A stretch of 64,000 nt of DNA from Candidatus Odyssella thessalonicensis L13 (GTDB lineage: Bacteria > Pseudomonadota > Alphaproteobacteria > Paracaedibacterales > Paracaedibacteraceae). A program made the translations under genes and the position numbers. Location of the stretch: contig NZ_AEWF01000006.1 of assembly GCF_000190415.1 (NCBI RefSeq), positions 69,501-133,500 of the forward strand, given 5' to 3'. The notes below the pieces were generated by a model. The model ran no database searches, was not told the origin of the DNA, and was given only the letters and a program-made list of their open reading frames with translations. Positions 19,201 to 28,421 of the stretch are shown here, piece after piece. Each line of letters opens with the position of its first letter. The first letter of the stretch is position 1.

Positions 19201-19402
19201 GAGTAATTCTCTCTTCTTCTACTCTAGCAAAAATTGGACCAATACTAGCAGCGTTCCTATACACGATCAGCGCCCTGCTCATTGGCTGGCTGCGATCTTG
19301 CGCGGTGTCTTGCGCCTGGACCGTGTCAAAAACTGGCTGAGTCCAACCTATGCCCAACAGTAAATATCTTACATATATAGAAGACTTAAATAAGGTTTGC
19401 AT
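16295..19402 (-). CDS. Large secreted helical-repeat protein
   Basis: A 1035-residue protein with AAGAG nine bases before the ATG. The N-terminus is a long leader (about residues 1-30, ending TVQA-QD). From about residue 65 to 540 there are roughly ten degenerate helical repeats of 40-45 residues with the consensus ER..II.AI..LP...R.EVI..A..LI (for example NAIRELPSEKRDAILQVVRE and SKINAIPPQHREETIPYVRA). The C-terminal ~450 residues contain no repeat and no domain I can name. The repeats look like an alpha-solenoid binding surface. The gene stands alone, and its product is probably exported. No homology to the YoeB-tailed proteins is obvious beyond the repeat-plus-unique-C-terminus plan. Function unknown. 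Confidence 0.75.
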   Translation of the reverse strand: MQTLFKSSIYVRYLLLGIGWTQPVFDTVQAQDTAQDRSQPMSRALIVYRNAASIGPIFARVEEERITQERQSFVKQASFFIKPSMTLYEREKTINAIRELPSEKRDAILQVVREVIRFDSDAFEHVLNIIKNLSQADLIKANHIAASLFTPKISVSTRLRMINVLKDLAITDLDEIKTSLQLLLGPKPRDPYWKRLLDIIDHISLAMLKKFILITGEAVGKYMTALDRMLMASSFAEIPAMEWEDVLHCATKIIPSYMEGIYKVNIITMLGRLSNSERLQALPLIQEWVRPKMAASDQFKIIEAILKLPAAEWGSVLTHAASVIEPTMNAYERLHIIEEMQLLPYNQREEVLPIAKSIITSDMNAYVRAGIISKINAIPPQHREETIPYVRALMAKGQINEGIEDFFDAVSSLASAERQEIINYALPCISEGMQGQHCKRLLEAIKAVPSHERQEVITEALAVREIRKLDSGILIEGIMSIRQQDRKEIIKLAEPFYKKMGYGYQAHILWQAIAEIAAENRAHVLENTRSLIDFPCDYDDFIGIILYLNKLEVTEQKALCEAIIGTYGKVQYATLLQCFSLVPLTAIEDLASRLKAENQEAFSLNYLCKLIRSDADFQTTVFAYWHHLFLQPNEARSKKIAEFILNNVVRLGIYDEHPTVQEAEQIMLLLERSNDPSNPYHFHRQTLKKRQDPVDWSSIQLPVEIVDGYRLTLNPAYLKSLTQETVLFAELPPFNRELLKELDAGIRAKLQANPALASEIAQNYSATYDSLYQGCLGSTLLQNLLNTQGDKEAPVPLTAAKMMAIVNFLGKLPNQASADEILSIQEQTFLQLMASIQHCSTGKEEGIHLYYNNLPSEYKFNGLSTDASDAEKGRQWVNCILQKEIEALLSGTTSYFQALIGMQPHEQVEQASHQARYVKNVIAEEVGLGRFLSFDRHSSCIYQKLINKTKQELIQQFYHHFLPYGLYQAVLSSAQRELPINAKIYTWLAAVLSEPEQQEAWEIDLKSGTTSLTEKGALVLLKKLNILRNPLGSES

Positions 19403-19729
19403 TTTATATTCTCTTTAAAGGAAGGCTCTTTTAGTCATTTAATTTTATAGTGGAATAATGAGATCTATTTACAAGAGAATCAATAAGGATGTTTTTATGA
19501 AGAACTTTTAAAGTATTTCAAGATTTATATTCTTAAAATAGATAAGGCCTGAATTACTTTCTGCCGCCCCCTATTTAACTATCCTCACTACCAATGGTTG
19601 AGAGGGATTCTCATAAACTTACTGTATCGATTGCTGCTGACGGCGCTTAGAAAACACAGATATAATATTGTGCCCCGTTGAGGGAGAATTGTTCAGAGAA
19701 GCGCTATTCAAGGCAATACCGTAATATTG
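19403..19729. other. Intergenic region
   Basis: Upstream region of the 1035-residue gene and 3' flank of the histidine kinase gene. No gene and no confident regulatory site is seen. Confidence 0.45.
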
Positions 19730-21268
19730 TTAGGATTTTGGCCAGGTAAAAATAAACTGGGCCCCTTTCCCCTCATTGGACTCTAATTCAATCCACCCGC
19801 CTTCTTGAGTAATAAGTTTCTTAACAATCGCCAGGCCCATGCCGCTGCCCTCGACACCGCTTTTACCGGTGTTCAGTCTTTTCATGGGCTCAAAAACAGT
19901 TTCATGGAACCGCGGAGCAATACCCGGGCCATTATCCTTAACACTAAAAAGCCAATATTTGCCTGAATCAGTTCCTTCTATACAAATTTCTGCTGCTTCT
20001 AGATTGTGATGATATTTGACAGCATTGGAGACCAAATTATAAAATATTTGCGATAGAAGAGTCTTTTTTGTTTTAAAAGAATGTATATTATCTTTTAAAA
20101 TGATTTGTGTCGCTGCGGGTAATTCCATATAAGGTTTAGCATGGTTTATAATCTCCTCTAAACAGGTCTCTTCTTGACTTTCTGAAGCGCCTGAGAAGAA
20201 ATATGAAAGGATATTACAGGTAAGGTGATACAGCCTTCTGGCACTCTTCTGCACTTTATGGAGATACTCTAGAGCGGGTTCAGGTAGAATATCTTTAGTT
20301 TCCTCGAGCACAAGTTGTGTATAGATCTCTACCGCTCGGATAGGCGCTTGCACATCATGCGACATCAGATGCATAAGGGTCTTTACTTCCTCGTTTTGTT
20401 CCCTTAGCAAAGAATTTGTTGTTTGAAGCTGGCGACGTGCTTCAACGAGGTCTGTTATATCTCTCCACATGCCAATACTATAAAATTCCCCTTTACCATC
20501 TCTGATAATTCGCGCACTTAAAGCCGTTGGGAGTTGCTCTCCATTTTTCTTCTGCAGGGTTAATTCCCAGTTATTTACATGATCATGACAAAGAAGATGC
20601 TGCCGCATTCGTTGGACTTCTTGTAGGGCGCTAGGTGGGTAAAGATCATACACCTTCATATTGATAATTTCTTCTTTTGTATATCCAAGAGTTTGAGCAA
20701 GCGTATTGTTGCAATTCGTAATCCGGACGTTCTCAGTATCATCGTCTCTGCCGGCAGCTGACATCAGCATATCGGGTGCATTCTCATAAAATTCAGAGAA
20801 ATACGCATAAAAACTTTGAACTTCGATAAAGGAATTGTTTAATGACTCAAGGTGGTGTTGCTCTTTAATAAATTCGCTATCACTATCAATGCCCTGCTGA
20901 GAGACAAGTTTGTAAAGAGCATGGTTACAAATAATATTGCCATGTCGATCTTTAAGGGGCTGAAGATCAAGGTGAATGGGAACTTTTTTATTGTTTCTAG
21001 TTTTAAGAAACAACTCAACCCCATAGGCCGACCCTTGTTTCAGATATGAGATCCGTAGCTGATCTAAGGCCTCATAGCAATCCAGATGGTAAAGTCCATG
21101 CATGGATTTAATGCTTAATAATTCTTCTTCGCTGTATTCCAATAATTCTAATAATTTTTTGGAATAGTTTACTATTTTAAAGCTAAAAGGGTTGTTAACA
21201 GTCATTACCCTGATAGCAGAAGAGTTTTGATAAAATGCTCTAAAAAATTGAGGAGCTGCAGTTGTCAT
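19730..21268 (-). CDS. PAS-domain sensor histidine kinase
   Basis: A cytosolic-looking kinase of 512 residues if started at the ATG at 21268; the frame is open to a TTG at 21346 and neither start has a good ribosome binding site. Two PAS domains are visible: residues ~10-120 (NYSKKLLELLEYSEEELLS) and ~165-285 (LAQTLGYTKEEIINMKVYDL). A coiled linker leads to the phosphoacceptor helix LMSHDVQAPIRAVE (His at about residue 304). The HATPase_c domain has N box FYNLVSNAVKYHH, G1 DNGPGIAP and G2 GSGMGLAIVKKL. No transmembrane helix is visible, so it should sense an internal signal such as redox, light or a small molecule. No response regulator is adjacent, so it is an orphan kinase. Confidence 0.9.
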   Translation of the reverse strand: MTTAAPQFFRAFYQNSSAIRVMTVNNPFSFKIVNYSKKLLELLEYSEEELLSIKSMHGLYHLDCYEALDQLRISYLKQGSAYGVELFLKTRNNKKVPIHLDLQPLKDRHGNIICNHALYKLVSQQGIDSDSEFIKEQHHLESLNNSFIEVQSFYAYFSEFYENAPDMLMSAAGRDDDTENVRITNCNNTLAQTLGYTKEEIINMKVYDLYPPSALQEVQRMRQHLLCHDHVNNWELTLQKKNGEQLPTALSARIIRDGKGEFYSIGMWRDITDLVEARRQLQTTNSLLREQNEEVKTLMHLMSHDVQAPIRAVEIYTQLVLEETKDILPEPALEYLHKVQKSARRLYHLTCNILSYFFSGASESQEETCLEEIINHAKPYMELPAATQIILKDNIHSFKTKKTLLSQIFYNLVSNAVKYHHNLEAAEICIEGTDSGKYWLFSVKDNGPGIAPRFHETVFEPMKRLNTGKSGVEGSGMGLAIVKKLITQEGGWIELESNEGKGAQFIFTWPKS

Positions 21269-21501
21269 TTGGCGGTTAAAAAGGACGCATATAAAGTTAT
21301 GTTGAAGAGCTTTCTTGTGCTTACAAACTTTTATTTCCTGTGTCAATAGCCATAATAAAATAGCAAGGGATTATTATTTTAACTGCAAAGTTTATTTTAA
21401 GTTATCCCTATTTAAAGGTAATATTATGTCACAAAGGGCTACTGAGCTATGTACTATACAGTGCATAAGGTAGATTTTTAAAAGAGAGATTGACAATAAT
21501 A

Positions 21502-21525
21502 AAAGGCCAAGAAAATTTGGCCTTT
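21502..21525 (-). terminator. Rho-independent terminator of the small secreted gene
   Basis: A 9-bp stem (AAAGGCCAA / TTGGCCTTT). Read on the minus strand it is followed by TTATTATTG, 40 bases past the stop of the gene at 21564. Confidence 0.7.
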
Positions 21526-21563
21526 GTAGGAGAAAAGTTTCAATTATAACAAGAATGGATATC

Positions 21564-21866
21564 TTATTTTTTCTTGCTTGTTGAATCCTTAGCAAGATTG
21601 TCGAAATATTTCTGTGTTTCCTCTTTGCTAGAATCTGGAGGACCAAATATTGCTTGTTTGGCATTATCTCCGGGCGTGGATACAGGATCAGGCTGAATTC
21701 CTGCAAATTGCTGGCCCGGATTATCTTGGAGATGCCTATCTACAATCTCCTGCTCGTCTGAGGTAAGATTTGTAGTTTTCCATGCCCCTGCCGTAGCTTC
21801 TGACGCAATTCCGCTGGAAATTGAGAGAATCGTTAAAATTGCGGTATGTAGAAATTTGTTAGCCAT
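21564..21866 (-). CDS. Small secreted hypothetical protein
   Basis: GGAGGTAAAGAAT directly before the ATG at 21866 is the strongest ribosome binding site in the window and overrides the longer frame from 21908. The 100-residue product has a signal peptide (MANKFLHTAILTILSISSG, cleavage near SEA-TA). Its hydrophilic mature region is rich in Asp, Asn, Gln and Pro and ends in a lysine tail (TSKKK). It has no cysteines and no known domain. It is followed by a good terminator, so it is a single-gene unit. The strong start signal suggests high expression. Function unknown. Confidence 0.75.
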   Translation of the reverse strand: MANKFLHTAILTILSISSGIASEATAGAWKTTNLTSDEQEIVDRHLQDNPGQQFAGIQPDPVSTPGDNAKQAIFGPPDSSKEETQKYFDNLAKDSTSKKK

Positions 21867-22506
21867 ATTCTTTACCTCCTTTTTAAAAAACGTACCATTT
21901 ATACTCAACGCCTCTTTCAGGGAGAATATAAGCCTGTAGGTTGATCAACTGCTTGTTCCAGTAGGGACTTTTATTCTCCGCTATAACGAAACATATGGCT
22001 TTTAGGTAATACCTGTAAATCTTCTTCAATCACATGTTAAGCCAATATGAGTATAATTCTTTGTATCTTAAATCCTCCTCAATCTTATGCAGGAAAGATG
22101 TCATAAATTACTCCTGATAAAAATTACTAAAATAAGTAATATTGATATAATGAGGCAATTACGGGGGCCATAACACACTTCGAAGTCAAATAAGACTTCC
22201 TACTCAGTTTCATGGTGAGTTTCTGAAGGCTATAATGTTATCTTCCTTTAAAACGTATAGATAAGGTTGGAAAGCCCCTCTTAGCAGAAATATTTGATGT
22301 CCAAGCTGATATAATGCATTCTTGAGAAGACTCTTTAAGCTGCTAGCTGCATGACCAAGCAACTCGGCTCTCAATAAAAACAAATATCGATGATGCTCAT
22401 CTAAAATAATTTGAAATAGAGATCAAATTCTTTCTTTTTTTCTCCTAGTCCTAGCAAGAACACTTTATATATTCTTAGAAAATCATTAATTAACCAGGAG
22501 ATTAAA
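21867..22506. other. Divergent intergenic region, 0.64 kb
   Basis: Lies between the small secreted gene and the hemerythrin gene. No ORF of interest. A TATAAT occurs at about 22146-22151 and an imperfect ATTACT / AGTAAT repeat just before it, but neither can be tied to a start. Confidence 0.4.
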
Positions 22507-22953
22507 ATGACTATCTTTGAAGTTATCCGCAATGATCATAACCTCGTCAAAAAAATTCTTGGAGAAATGTTATCCATTAAGGATACCGATCAAGATAAGC
22601 AAACAGAGCTACTGGAAAAGTTAACCATGGAATTAACGCTGCATAATCGGGCTGAGGAACAAATTTTCTATAAGTTTCTTCAAGAAAATGCAGAAACTCG
22701 TGATCTTATTGAGCATAGCAAAGAAGAGCATGAGGAAGTTGAGGAACTCTTTGAATCGATCAAAAATTATAATCCTGGCGATAAGAATTGGATGAAGCAG
22801 CTCCTTGAGATTCAAAAAAATCTGCTTCATCACATTGAAACGGAAGAAACTGAGTCTTTTGATAAAGCTAAAGAAATCATGAAAGCCGGCCAACATCATA
22901 CTCTAGCTGACGAATTCCAAAAAGCTAAGAAAGAATGGTCTGCCAAGCTATAA
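22507..22953 (+). CDS. Hemerythrin HHE domain protein
   Basis: A 148-residue four-helix protein with CAGGAG eight bases before the ATG. The metal-ligand pattern of HHE hemerythrins is present: His in RNDHNLV (residue 12), His and Glu in LTLHNRAEEQ, His in EEHEEVEEL, and His in LLHHIETEE. Such proteins bind a di-iron centre and oxygen, or sense or repair nitric oxide and oxidative damage to iron-sulfur clusters, in the cytosol. It has a single domain and no fused kinase or cyclase part. A hairpin follows the stop. The gene has its own promoter region and no obvious partner. Confidence 0.92.
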   Translation: MTIFEVIRNDHNLVKKILGEMLSIKDTDQDKQTELLEKLTMELTLHNRAEEQIFYKFLQENAETRDLIEHSKEEHEEVEELFESIKNYNPGDKNWMKQLLEIQKNLLHHIETEETESFDKAKEIMKAGQHHTLADEFQKAKKEWSAKL

Positions 22954-22959
22954 ATATTT

Positions 22960-22978
22960 AGTGGACGAAACGTCCACT
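22960..22978 (+). terminator. Hairpin after the hemerythrin gene
   Basis: A perfect 8-bp stem (AGTGGACG / CGTCCACT) with an AAA loop, seven bases after the stop and followed by CAACTTTT. A probable Rho-independent terminator with a weak U-tract. Confidence 0.6.
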
Positions 22979-23267
22979 CAACTTTTCCACCTTATTAAAC
23001 CAAAATTGGATGCTATCATTTATTACCAATGACAAATAGAGTATAATAATAAAATATTATCAAGAGCATCCTGATGCACGCTTGCCTTTCCCTCTTTTAC
23101 CCATTTGCTGTATAGGGGAGCAAAGTCTCTTTATGTAAAAATCTAGGCTGAATATCTTATACTTTGGCATTAGTTTGAACGAAGATAATAACTGAAACCA
23201 TTAACCTATCCCATTGAAACCTGATAATTGATAACTTATAAAATAAGTTTATAGGGATGGAAGAGCG
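22979..23267. other. Convergent intergenic region
   Basis: AT-rich spacer between the hemerythrin and GrpB-GNAT genes. No feature beyond the hairpin. Confidence 0.4.
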
Positions 23268-24221
23268 TTACAAGAATTTACCGAGAGGAGTAACTCCAGC
23301 TTTAATCTTATACTCGTCGGAATCATTGAAGGGTACACTGGTGTAACCATATTTCTTATAAAAAGGTAAGACTTCAACAGGACTTTCTATATGAAGACTT
23401 TTAAATTGCTTATTTTTTAGCCATTTCTCAAGGAGATGTAAAAATCTTTTTCCCTGTCCCTTATTTCTCTGTGTTTTATGAATGGTGAGGATATGCAAGA
23501 CAGCACATCGATCCGGCCATAACTGAAGGTGAGCATAGCCTATAATCCTGATGCCCATATACATAACCAGATGAATATGATTGGGATGATTGAAAGTCCA
23601 GGTATAAGGATCATCTACTGAAGCCGAGTTAAAGAAATAGCTCTGCCTATAATGTTTTGCTGCCTCCCATTCTGCAGTATGTATACAGAAATTAAAATTG
23701 ATGCCACTATATCCCGCCTGATTTAATATATCTTTGATGAAATGATTTTTTTCTAAAGTATACTTAGGAAACCTGCCATTAATACGTTCAAAAGAAGTAG
23801 GATCTTGCAGCAACTGATACTTTAGTTTTTGATAGTCACTACGGCAATCCTCATGTGACCTTAGATAATCCCGAAAACACAAATTAAGACTAATGAATCC
23901 ATGCTCTCTTTCAGTAACATGTAAATTAACTTTACATGTATCTGTGTTCTTAGAGAAAAAATAGCGAAGCGGTATGTTGAACTCACCTTTAAAAGCATAA
24001 CCAATATCTTTTAGAGTTAGTGAAGACTCTAATTTATCAACCACACATAGGATATCAAGGTCTTCTTTTGCTGCAAGTCCAGGAACCGATGTTGAGCCAA
24101 TATGATGTGTCTCTATACAGGCTGGACCTAAAATTTCTTTAAGTCTTGCTGTCTCTATCTCAGCTAGCGCTGGCCATTCGGCGTTATAGGGAACAACTTT
24201 AATTATCTTATCTTGTTTCAT
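23268..24221 (-). CDS. GrpB-like nucleotidyltransferase fused to GNAT acetyltransferase
   Basis: The frame runs to 24344, but AAGAG upstream of the ATG at 24221 and the family start (KVVPYNAEWP) support 24221, giving 317 residues. Residues ~1-170 are a GrpB domain: VVPYNAEWP, THHIGSTSVPGLAAKEDLDILC (the GS...D-x-D nucleotidyltransferase core), then LHVTEREH and RDYLRSHED. Residues ~180-317 are a GNAT domain with RNKGQGKRFLHLLEKW (acetyl-CoA loop) and SPVEVLPFYKKYGY. GrpB domains occur alone or fused to dephospho-CoA kinase or to GNAT, so the fusion is known in kind. The substrate is unknown. Cytosolic; no signal peptide. No operon partner. Confidence 0.85.
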   Translation of the reverse strand: MKQDKIIKVVPYNAEWPALAEIETARLKEILGPACIETHHIGSTSVPGLAAKEDLDILCVVDKLESSLTLKDIGYAFKGEFNIPLRYFFSKNTDTCKVNLHVTEREHGFISLNLCFRDYLRSHEDCRSDYQKLKYQLLQDPTSFERINGRFPKYTLEKNHFIKDILNQAGYSGINFNFCIHTAEWEAAKHYRQSYFFNSASVDDPYTWTFNHPNHIHLVMYMGIRIIGYAHLQLWPDRCAVLHILTIHKTQRNKGQGKRFLHLLEKWLKNKQFKSLHIESPVEVLPFYKKYGYTSVPFNDSDEYKIKAGVTPLGKFL

Positions 24222-24726
24222 TGCTATAAGCTCTTTTCCATTATCACTACAAATCAGCAGCAAACTATCATTACCAGTTTTAATAGCAACTATCCAAGTA
24301 GTAACTAAAGCCTTCAGTTGCGATACTAGGCTGCTAGATTCCAATGCAGATACATTGGCTTCCCATATATGGTCAAATCTTCACCTAATGATCCTAGAAC
24401 AGTAGATAAAAAATTTACTCAGCTAGATAATTTTAGCAATCTTTATAATGAAATTATGGCTAAGATTCTTGACCCTAGATTTCAATAATTTGCTAGAAAA
24501 TGCAAAGAAACCTTTGAGAATCAAAGGACCGATACCTAAATTGAAGCGTATATTATTCTTGAAAAGGTCGCTGAGGAATTCAGAAGAGATCTGCGAAGAG
24601 CTGATGCCTTAAAATCATTGCAAAAATTCAAGCAGAGACCCACGTACAGTGTAATAAAAGCTTTTTTAAATGCTGATAAAAATATAAGAGTCAATCGAAT
24701 AACTCGTTAGGTTGCTTTTGTAAGTA
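24222..24726. other. Intergenic region with possible gene debris
   Basis: No intact gene. Plus-strand stretches around 24420-24690 have codon-like composition (Lys/Glu-rich in several frames) but are broken by stops and may be remnants of a lost gene. Confidence 0.35.
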
Positions 24727-25060
24727 TTAACAACCTACTAGAGTACTGATAATCTGAAGCGGATAAAGCATATCTTTCTGCTCTCGCGCAAACCTGATAG
24801 GATTATTTGAGAAAGTCTTTCTGGCTTTTTCATTCCTTACAAGGCTTAAGCGGCAATTACGTAAGTACACCATAATCTTTCCTGTTTTTTCGTACAACAA
24901 TTTCAATGGTCTTGAGGTGCAGGATCTCAGCATATAGGATTTGTACTGTTATTTTAAACCGTTTAGCAATAAATGCAGATCTTAGTAAGAGTGAGATGAA
25001 ATTAAGTACATCAGGAAGAGTCCATTGTGGCAGATAGTGCAGCCATTTTCTTGCTCTCAT
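24727..25060 (-). pseudogene. Possible decayed ORF with an A-tract frameshift
   Basis: Two overlapping minus-strand frames (24857-25060 and 24727-24933) join into one ~110-codon frame if one A is removed from the A6 run near 24888-24893. The joined product would read through EIVVRK into KIMVYLRNCRLSLVRNEK. No domain is recognised and no good ribosome binding site is seen, so it may also be non-coding. Confidence 0.3.
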
Positions 25061-25228
25061 AAAGCTTCCATGGCTTGAAAAATTCTCTTACCTTACAAAT
25101 AAAATAATATCACTTCAGGAAGATACCGTTTTTGTAAGCTTCCCTTCGCCCTCTCTCACTCTCGCCAATTTATGAAGTGATAATTATTATCAATATATGT
25201 CCTTTTCAAATGTCTTAGCTGATAATTT

Positions 25229-25260
25229 AAAACGGGGGCCTCTACGATAGAGGGCCCCCG
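25229..25260 (-). terminator. Terminator of the chemotaxis receptor gene
   Basis: A strong GC-rich hairpin (CGGGGGCCCTCTA / TAGAGGCCCCCG with one bulged C, read on the minus strand), followed by TTTTAAATT, about 20 bases after the stop at 25281. Confidence 0.8.
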
Positions 25261-25280
25261 CATCACCGTTGATGACAGCT

Positions 25281-27455
25281 TTATTTATCCTGACTGATGG
25301 CCGATAAGAACTTATCAACTTCACTCTTGAGGGTGCTGGCCTGTTTACTCATTTCGGTGGCTTCGCCTAAGAGTTGCTCAGCAGCTTGGCCGGTGTCTTG
25401 AGTATTATGGCTAACTTCGACAATGTTATTCGATAATTGATCAGTGGAATTAGCGGCAAACTGGACATTATTAGCAATATCTCGTGTTGCTGCTCCTTGC
25501 TCTTCGACAGCATAAGCGACACCAGCTGCGATCTCATTGATCTCATTGATTGTCGATACAATTCCTTGAATTGCTTTGACGGCTTCATCGGTGGCATTTT
25601 GAATCCCTTGAATATGCTCTCTAATATTCTCTGTTGCCTGAGATGTTTGCAATGAAAGGGTTTTAACTTCAGAGGCCACCACGGCAAAGCCCTTACCTGC
25701 CTCCCCGGCTCTGGCGGCTTCAATGGTGGCATTTAGAGCAAGTAAGTTGGTTTGCTCAGCAATATCGTTAATGAGAGAGATCACTTCACTAATTTTATTG
25801 ACAGCATTGCTCAACCCTTTAACTGATTCATTGGTTTTAGCAGCGCTATCAACTGCTTTGTTAGCAATACTAGAAGAGTTTTTAACATTCTGGCTAATTT
25901 CCATGACGGAGCGCGATAATTCTTCTGCAGCACTAGCAATAACTTGGATATTAACAGTAACTTCAGAAGAAGCGGTGGTGACCACGGTGCACTTGTCATT
26001 GCTCTGCTCTGCCTTTGCCGCCATACCTTTGGCGAAATCATTAATTTGCAGAGCCGTTCGTGAGACAACATCGACCACTTGCCCGACACTAGCTTCAAAC
26101 TTCTGCGCCAGTTCTGCCATTGCTTTTTTACGTTGTCTCTCATTTTCTTCTTTACTTGCTTCGGCTTCAGCTTGAAGTTGATCAAGCTTAAGGGCGTTCT
26201 CCCTAAAGACTTCGACCGCTTGAGCCATCGCGCCGATTTCATCCTTACGGCTGAGACCGGGGATTCTGGCAAACTTTTCGCCTTGGGCCAGAGAAAACAT
26301 GCGATCTGTTAAAGCTTTGATCGGCTTGGTGAAGATATAGCCGCTGAGGATACCAATTCCTAAGGTAGCAAAGGCAATGATAACGAGGGACATGAGGATT
26401 ATATTGGCAACCCTATTCAAGTCAGCAAATGCTTCCTCAGCAAAAACCCGGACAACAACCGACCATTTCAAGCCGGGAAAATCATAGGCCCCCATACTTG
26501 GCGCATAGCCAGCCACTTGCTCTGTCTTCTTGCGGGTATGCGTCGAAAGCATGCTTCCGGTTTGGCCTTGTACGGCTCTTATAGCAGGTTCTAACTTCTC
26601 TTCTATTAAGTTAAAGCGGCCTACTATATTAAGATCACGGTGATACTGTCCATTTTTCAGAAATTCTGAATCAAAATCAGCCAGGACATTACCTTTAGGA
26701 TCAAGCAAAGTAATACTGGTTTTTTTATTTAAGCCTTTACTAACTTGATCATAAAGTTGGGAGATAACGTCTTCAATAAAATTAAACGTAGCAAAGTTCA
26801 CCCATACCCCAGTAACTTCTCCTTTTGGATCCTTAATTGGTGTGGAAAAGGCCATGACATAGCCATCTTCACCATAAATTTTAGCGACCTGCTCAGACAC
26901 AAAGGGACCTTGAACAACAGCGCCGGTAAAACCGTTCTTTCCTTGTAAAAATTCACCCTTTATGGCTTTTTTGAACCAGGGCTCATTAGCGAAATTTTCT
27001 TTATAAAGAGAAGTCGTTTGGATGGTATTACCTTTGGCATCCTTAGAATTGACCGCACGCACATTACCTTTCGTGTCGACGACCATCATCAATCTATAGA
27101 AACCAAAACATTGCATATATTGATCCATAGCATCTATTAAAGGATTAGTTGGAGACGTGTTATTCCAATTAGCGGGATCATCTAAAGCGGTATCAATAGC
27201 AAAGACTTTAACATCAGCGTAGCGCTGAAATAAATTGCGATCTATAATAGAGTTAACATTTACTGCTAAGTCTTCTAAAGTCCTAGCTTGGGCTTTGTAA
27301 TAGGTATCTTGCTGATTGGTAAAAATTATGTAGATGACTAAGGCCGGTACAATCCCTATCGCTAATAAGAGCATACAGAGCTTTAAAGCAATACCTCTAA
27401 AAAAGTTCAATAAACTTCTTGGTGCTGAAGTATTAGAAGATAGTGAATTAGTCAT
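25281..27455 (-). CDS. Methyl-accepting chemotaxis protein
   Basis: A 724-residue transmembrane receptor. Helix 1 is at about residues 20-46. A periplasmic Cache-type sensor fills residues ~50-345 ([30 protein letters not shown]), and helix 2 is at ~350-377. HAMP follows (~375-430), then a coiled-coil signalling domain with the conserved hairpin tip [20 protein letters not shown] near residues 560-590 that contacts CheA/CheW. Cache receptors sense small metabolites. No C-terminal CheR-docking pentapeptide is present. No che genes are adjacent, so other chemotaxis components must be elsewhere. Presence of an MCP implies motility or a chemosensory pathway, which is relevant to the hook-like gene at 13426. 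Own promoter region and terminator. Confidence 0.95.
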   Translation of the reverse strand: MTNSLSSNTSAPRSLLNFFRGIALKLCMLLLAIGIVPALVIYIIFTNQQDTYYKAQARTLEDLAVNVNSIIDRNLFQRYADVKVFAIDTALDDPANWNNTSPTNPLIDAMDQYMQCFGFYRLMMVVDTKGNVRAVNSKDAKGNTIQTTSLYKENFANEPWFKKAIKGEFLQGKNGFTGAVVQGPFVSEQVAKIYGEDGYVMAFSTPIKDPKGEVTGVWVNFATFNFIEDVISQLYDQVSKGLNKKTSITLLDPKGNVLADFDSEFLKNGQYHRDLNIVGRFNLIEEKLEPAIRAVQGQTGSMLSTHTRKKTEQVAGYAPSMGAYDFPGLKWSVVVRVFAEEAFADLNRVANIILMSLVIIAFATLGIGILSGYIFTKPIKALTDRMFSLAQGEKFARIPGLSRKDEIGAMAQAVEVFRENALKLDQLQAEAEASKEENERQRKKAMAELAQKFEASVGQVVDVVSRTALQINDFAKGMAAKAEQSNDKCTVVTTASSEVTVNIQVIASAAEELSRSVMEISQNVKNSSSIANKAVDSAAKTNESVKGLSNAVNKISEVISLINDIAEQTNLLALNATIEAARAGEAGKGFAVVASEVKTLSLQTSQATENIREHIQGIQNATDEAVKAIQGIVSTINEINEIAAGVAYAVEEQGAATRDIANNVQFAANSTDQLSNNIVEVSHNTQDTGQAAEQLLGEATEMSKQASTLKSEVDKFLSAISQDK

Positions 27456-27835
27456 AATTGTAGGAAGCCCCTCATTAGTAAACTAATGTTATTATTCGCA
27501 AGATTTATGAATAAAAAGTTAATTTACACCAAGAAATAATTGATTTATCTATTGATTTTTTTCTCTTCTAGCCAGAGCCTAACAAGCTCGACTGTAAAAA
27601 AGTGACTTTATTATAGGCTACAGCGTCAATTTCTTTATTTGAAAAATACTCTAAAACGCCATTTTACTGTAAAAACTATCTTTTTTACCCCCCTACATTT
27701 TTAGCTTGAAAATTTCAGTAACTCGATCAAAGAAAGATTTTAAACTTTCCGAATATAATCTTCTTTTAATGGTTACGGCCCTCTTCTTATAGCGCTGCTA
27801 AAACATCATCCTCAACTGCTTGCAATTGCTTCCAT
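27456..27835. other. Intergenic region upstream of the MCP gene
   Basis: AT-rich upstream region of the receptor gene and 3' flank of the small membrane-protein gene. No gene or definite site is seen. Confidence 0.4.
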
Positions 27836-28039
27836 TTAATGGCCCATCTGGTTCATAAAATCACTGAACTCACCCAGTTGAGGTGTTAGATAATAGGAAA
27901 AAATTATATCCAGGAGCAGAATAATCAGCAGACACATGATAAATTCGTTAATGTGCTCCAAGAAAGGGTTATGTTTCCGACGCATGGCCCTAATTCGTGT
28001 CGCGGCATGACGCCTATGGTGTTTATGGTGCAAACTCAT
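27836..28039 (-). CDS. Small basic membrane protein
   Basis: AGGAGGAG lies directly upstream of the ATG at 28039, which makes this 67-codon frame credible. The product has a His/Arg-rich N-terminus (MSLHHKHHRRHAATRIRAMRRK) up to residue ~23, then one transmembrane helix (about 33-52, MCLLIILLLDIIFSYYL) and a short tail. By the positive-inside rule the basic end would be cytoplasmic. The histidines could bind metal, but this is a guess. No family is recognised. Single gene. Confidence 0.65.
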   Translation of the reverse strand: MSLHHKHHRRHAATRIRAMRRKHNPFLEHINEFIMCLLIILLLDIIFSYYLTPQLGEFSDFMNQMGH

Positions 28040-28421
28040 GACTTCTCCTCCTCTTATGAATTCATCTTTTGCTCACTCATCCGCTTCAAACCGCCCTGTA
28101 ACTCTTAATTTAAAACCACAAAATATTAAGATCAGAAGGTTTAAAGAGTTTGATTTTTGATTTATGTACAGTAATCATACAAGATGAAAAATAAATGTCA
28201 AGAGGGGGTTGAGAGGAAAAAAAGAGAGAAAAAATTTAGGCTTATTAAGCGGAGAATCAACAACTAAACAGATTACAAAGCCGGAGTAGCGGGCGGTTGA
28301 CCATTTATATTTTTACCAAAAGTTTTCTTGAAAAAAGGGTGCACCATTTCTATATACAAAATAGATAAAAAATTATCGCTTTTTCCCTAAAGCAAAGCAA
28401 AGATCCCTTTGAGAGTTTAAA
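28040..28421. other. Divergent intergenic region
   Basis: Promoter region for the small membrane protein (minus) and the small ORF/xthA unit (plus). No further gene is seen. Confidence 0.4.

Noticed and set aside
9578..19604. Shared 14-mer CTCTCAACCATTGG at 9578, 13179 and (reverse) 19591
   Set aside because: The first two copies are explained by the tandem duplication. A 14-base match elsewhere in 64 kb on either strand is expected by chance several times, and its orientation to the genes is not constant.
25723..26312. Several frames opposite or inside the chemotaxis receptor gene
   Set aside because: All lie within the well-supported MCP coding region and have biased composition typical of shadow frames.
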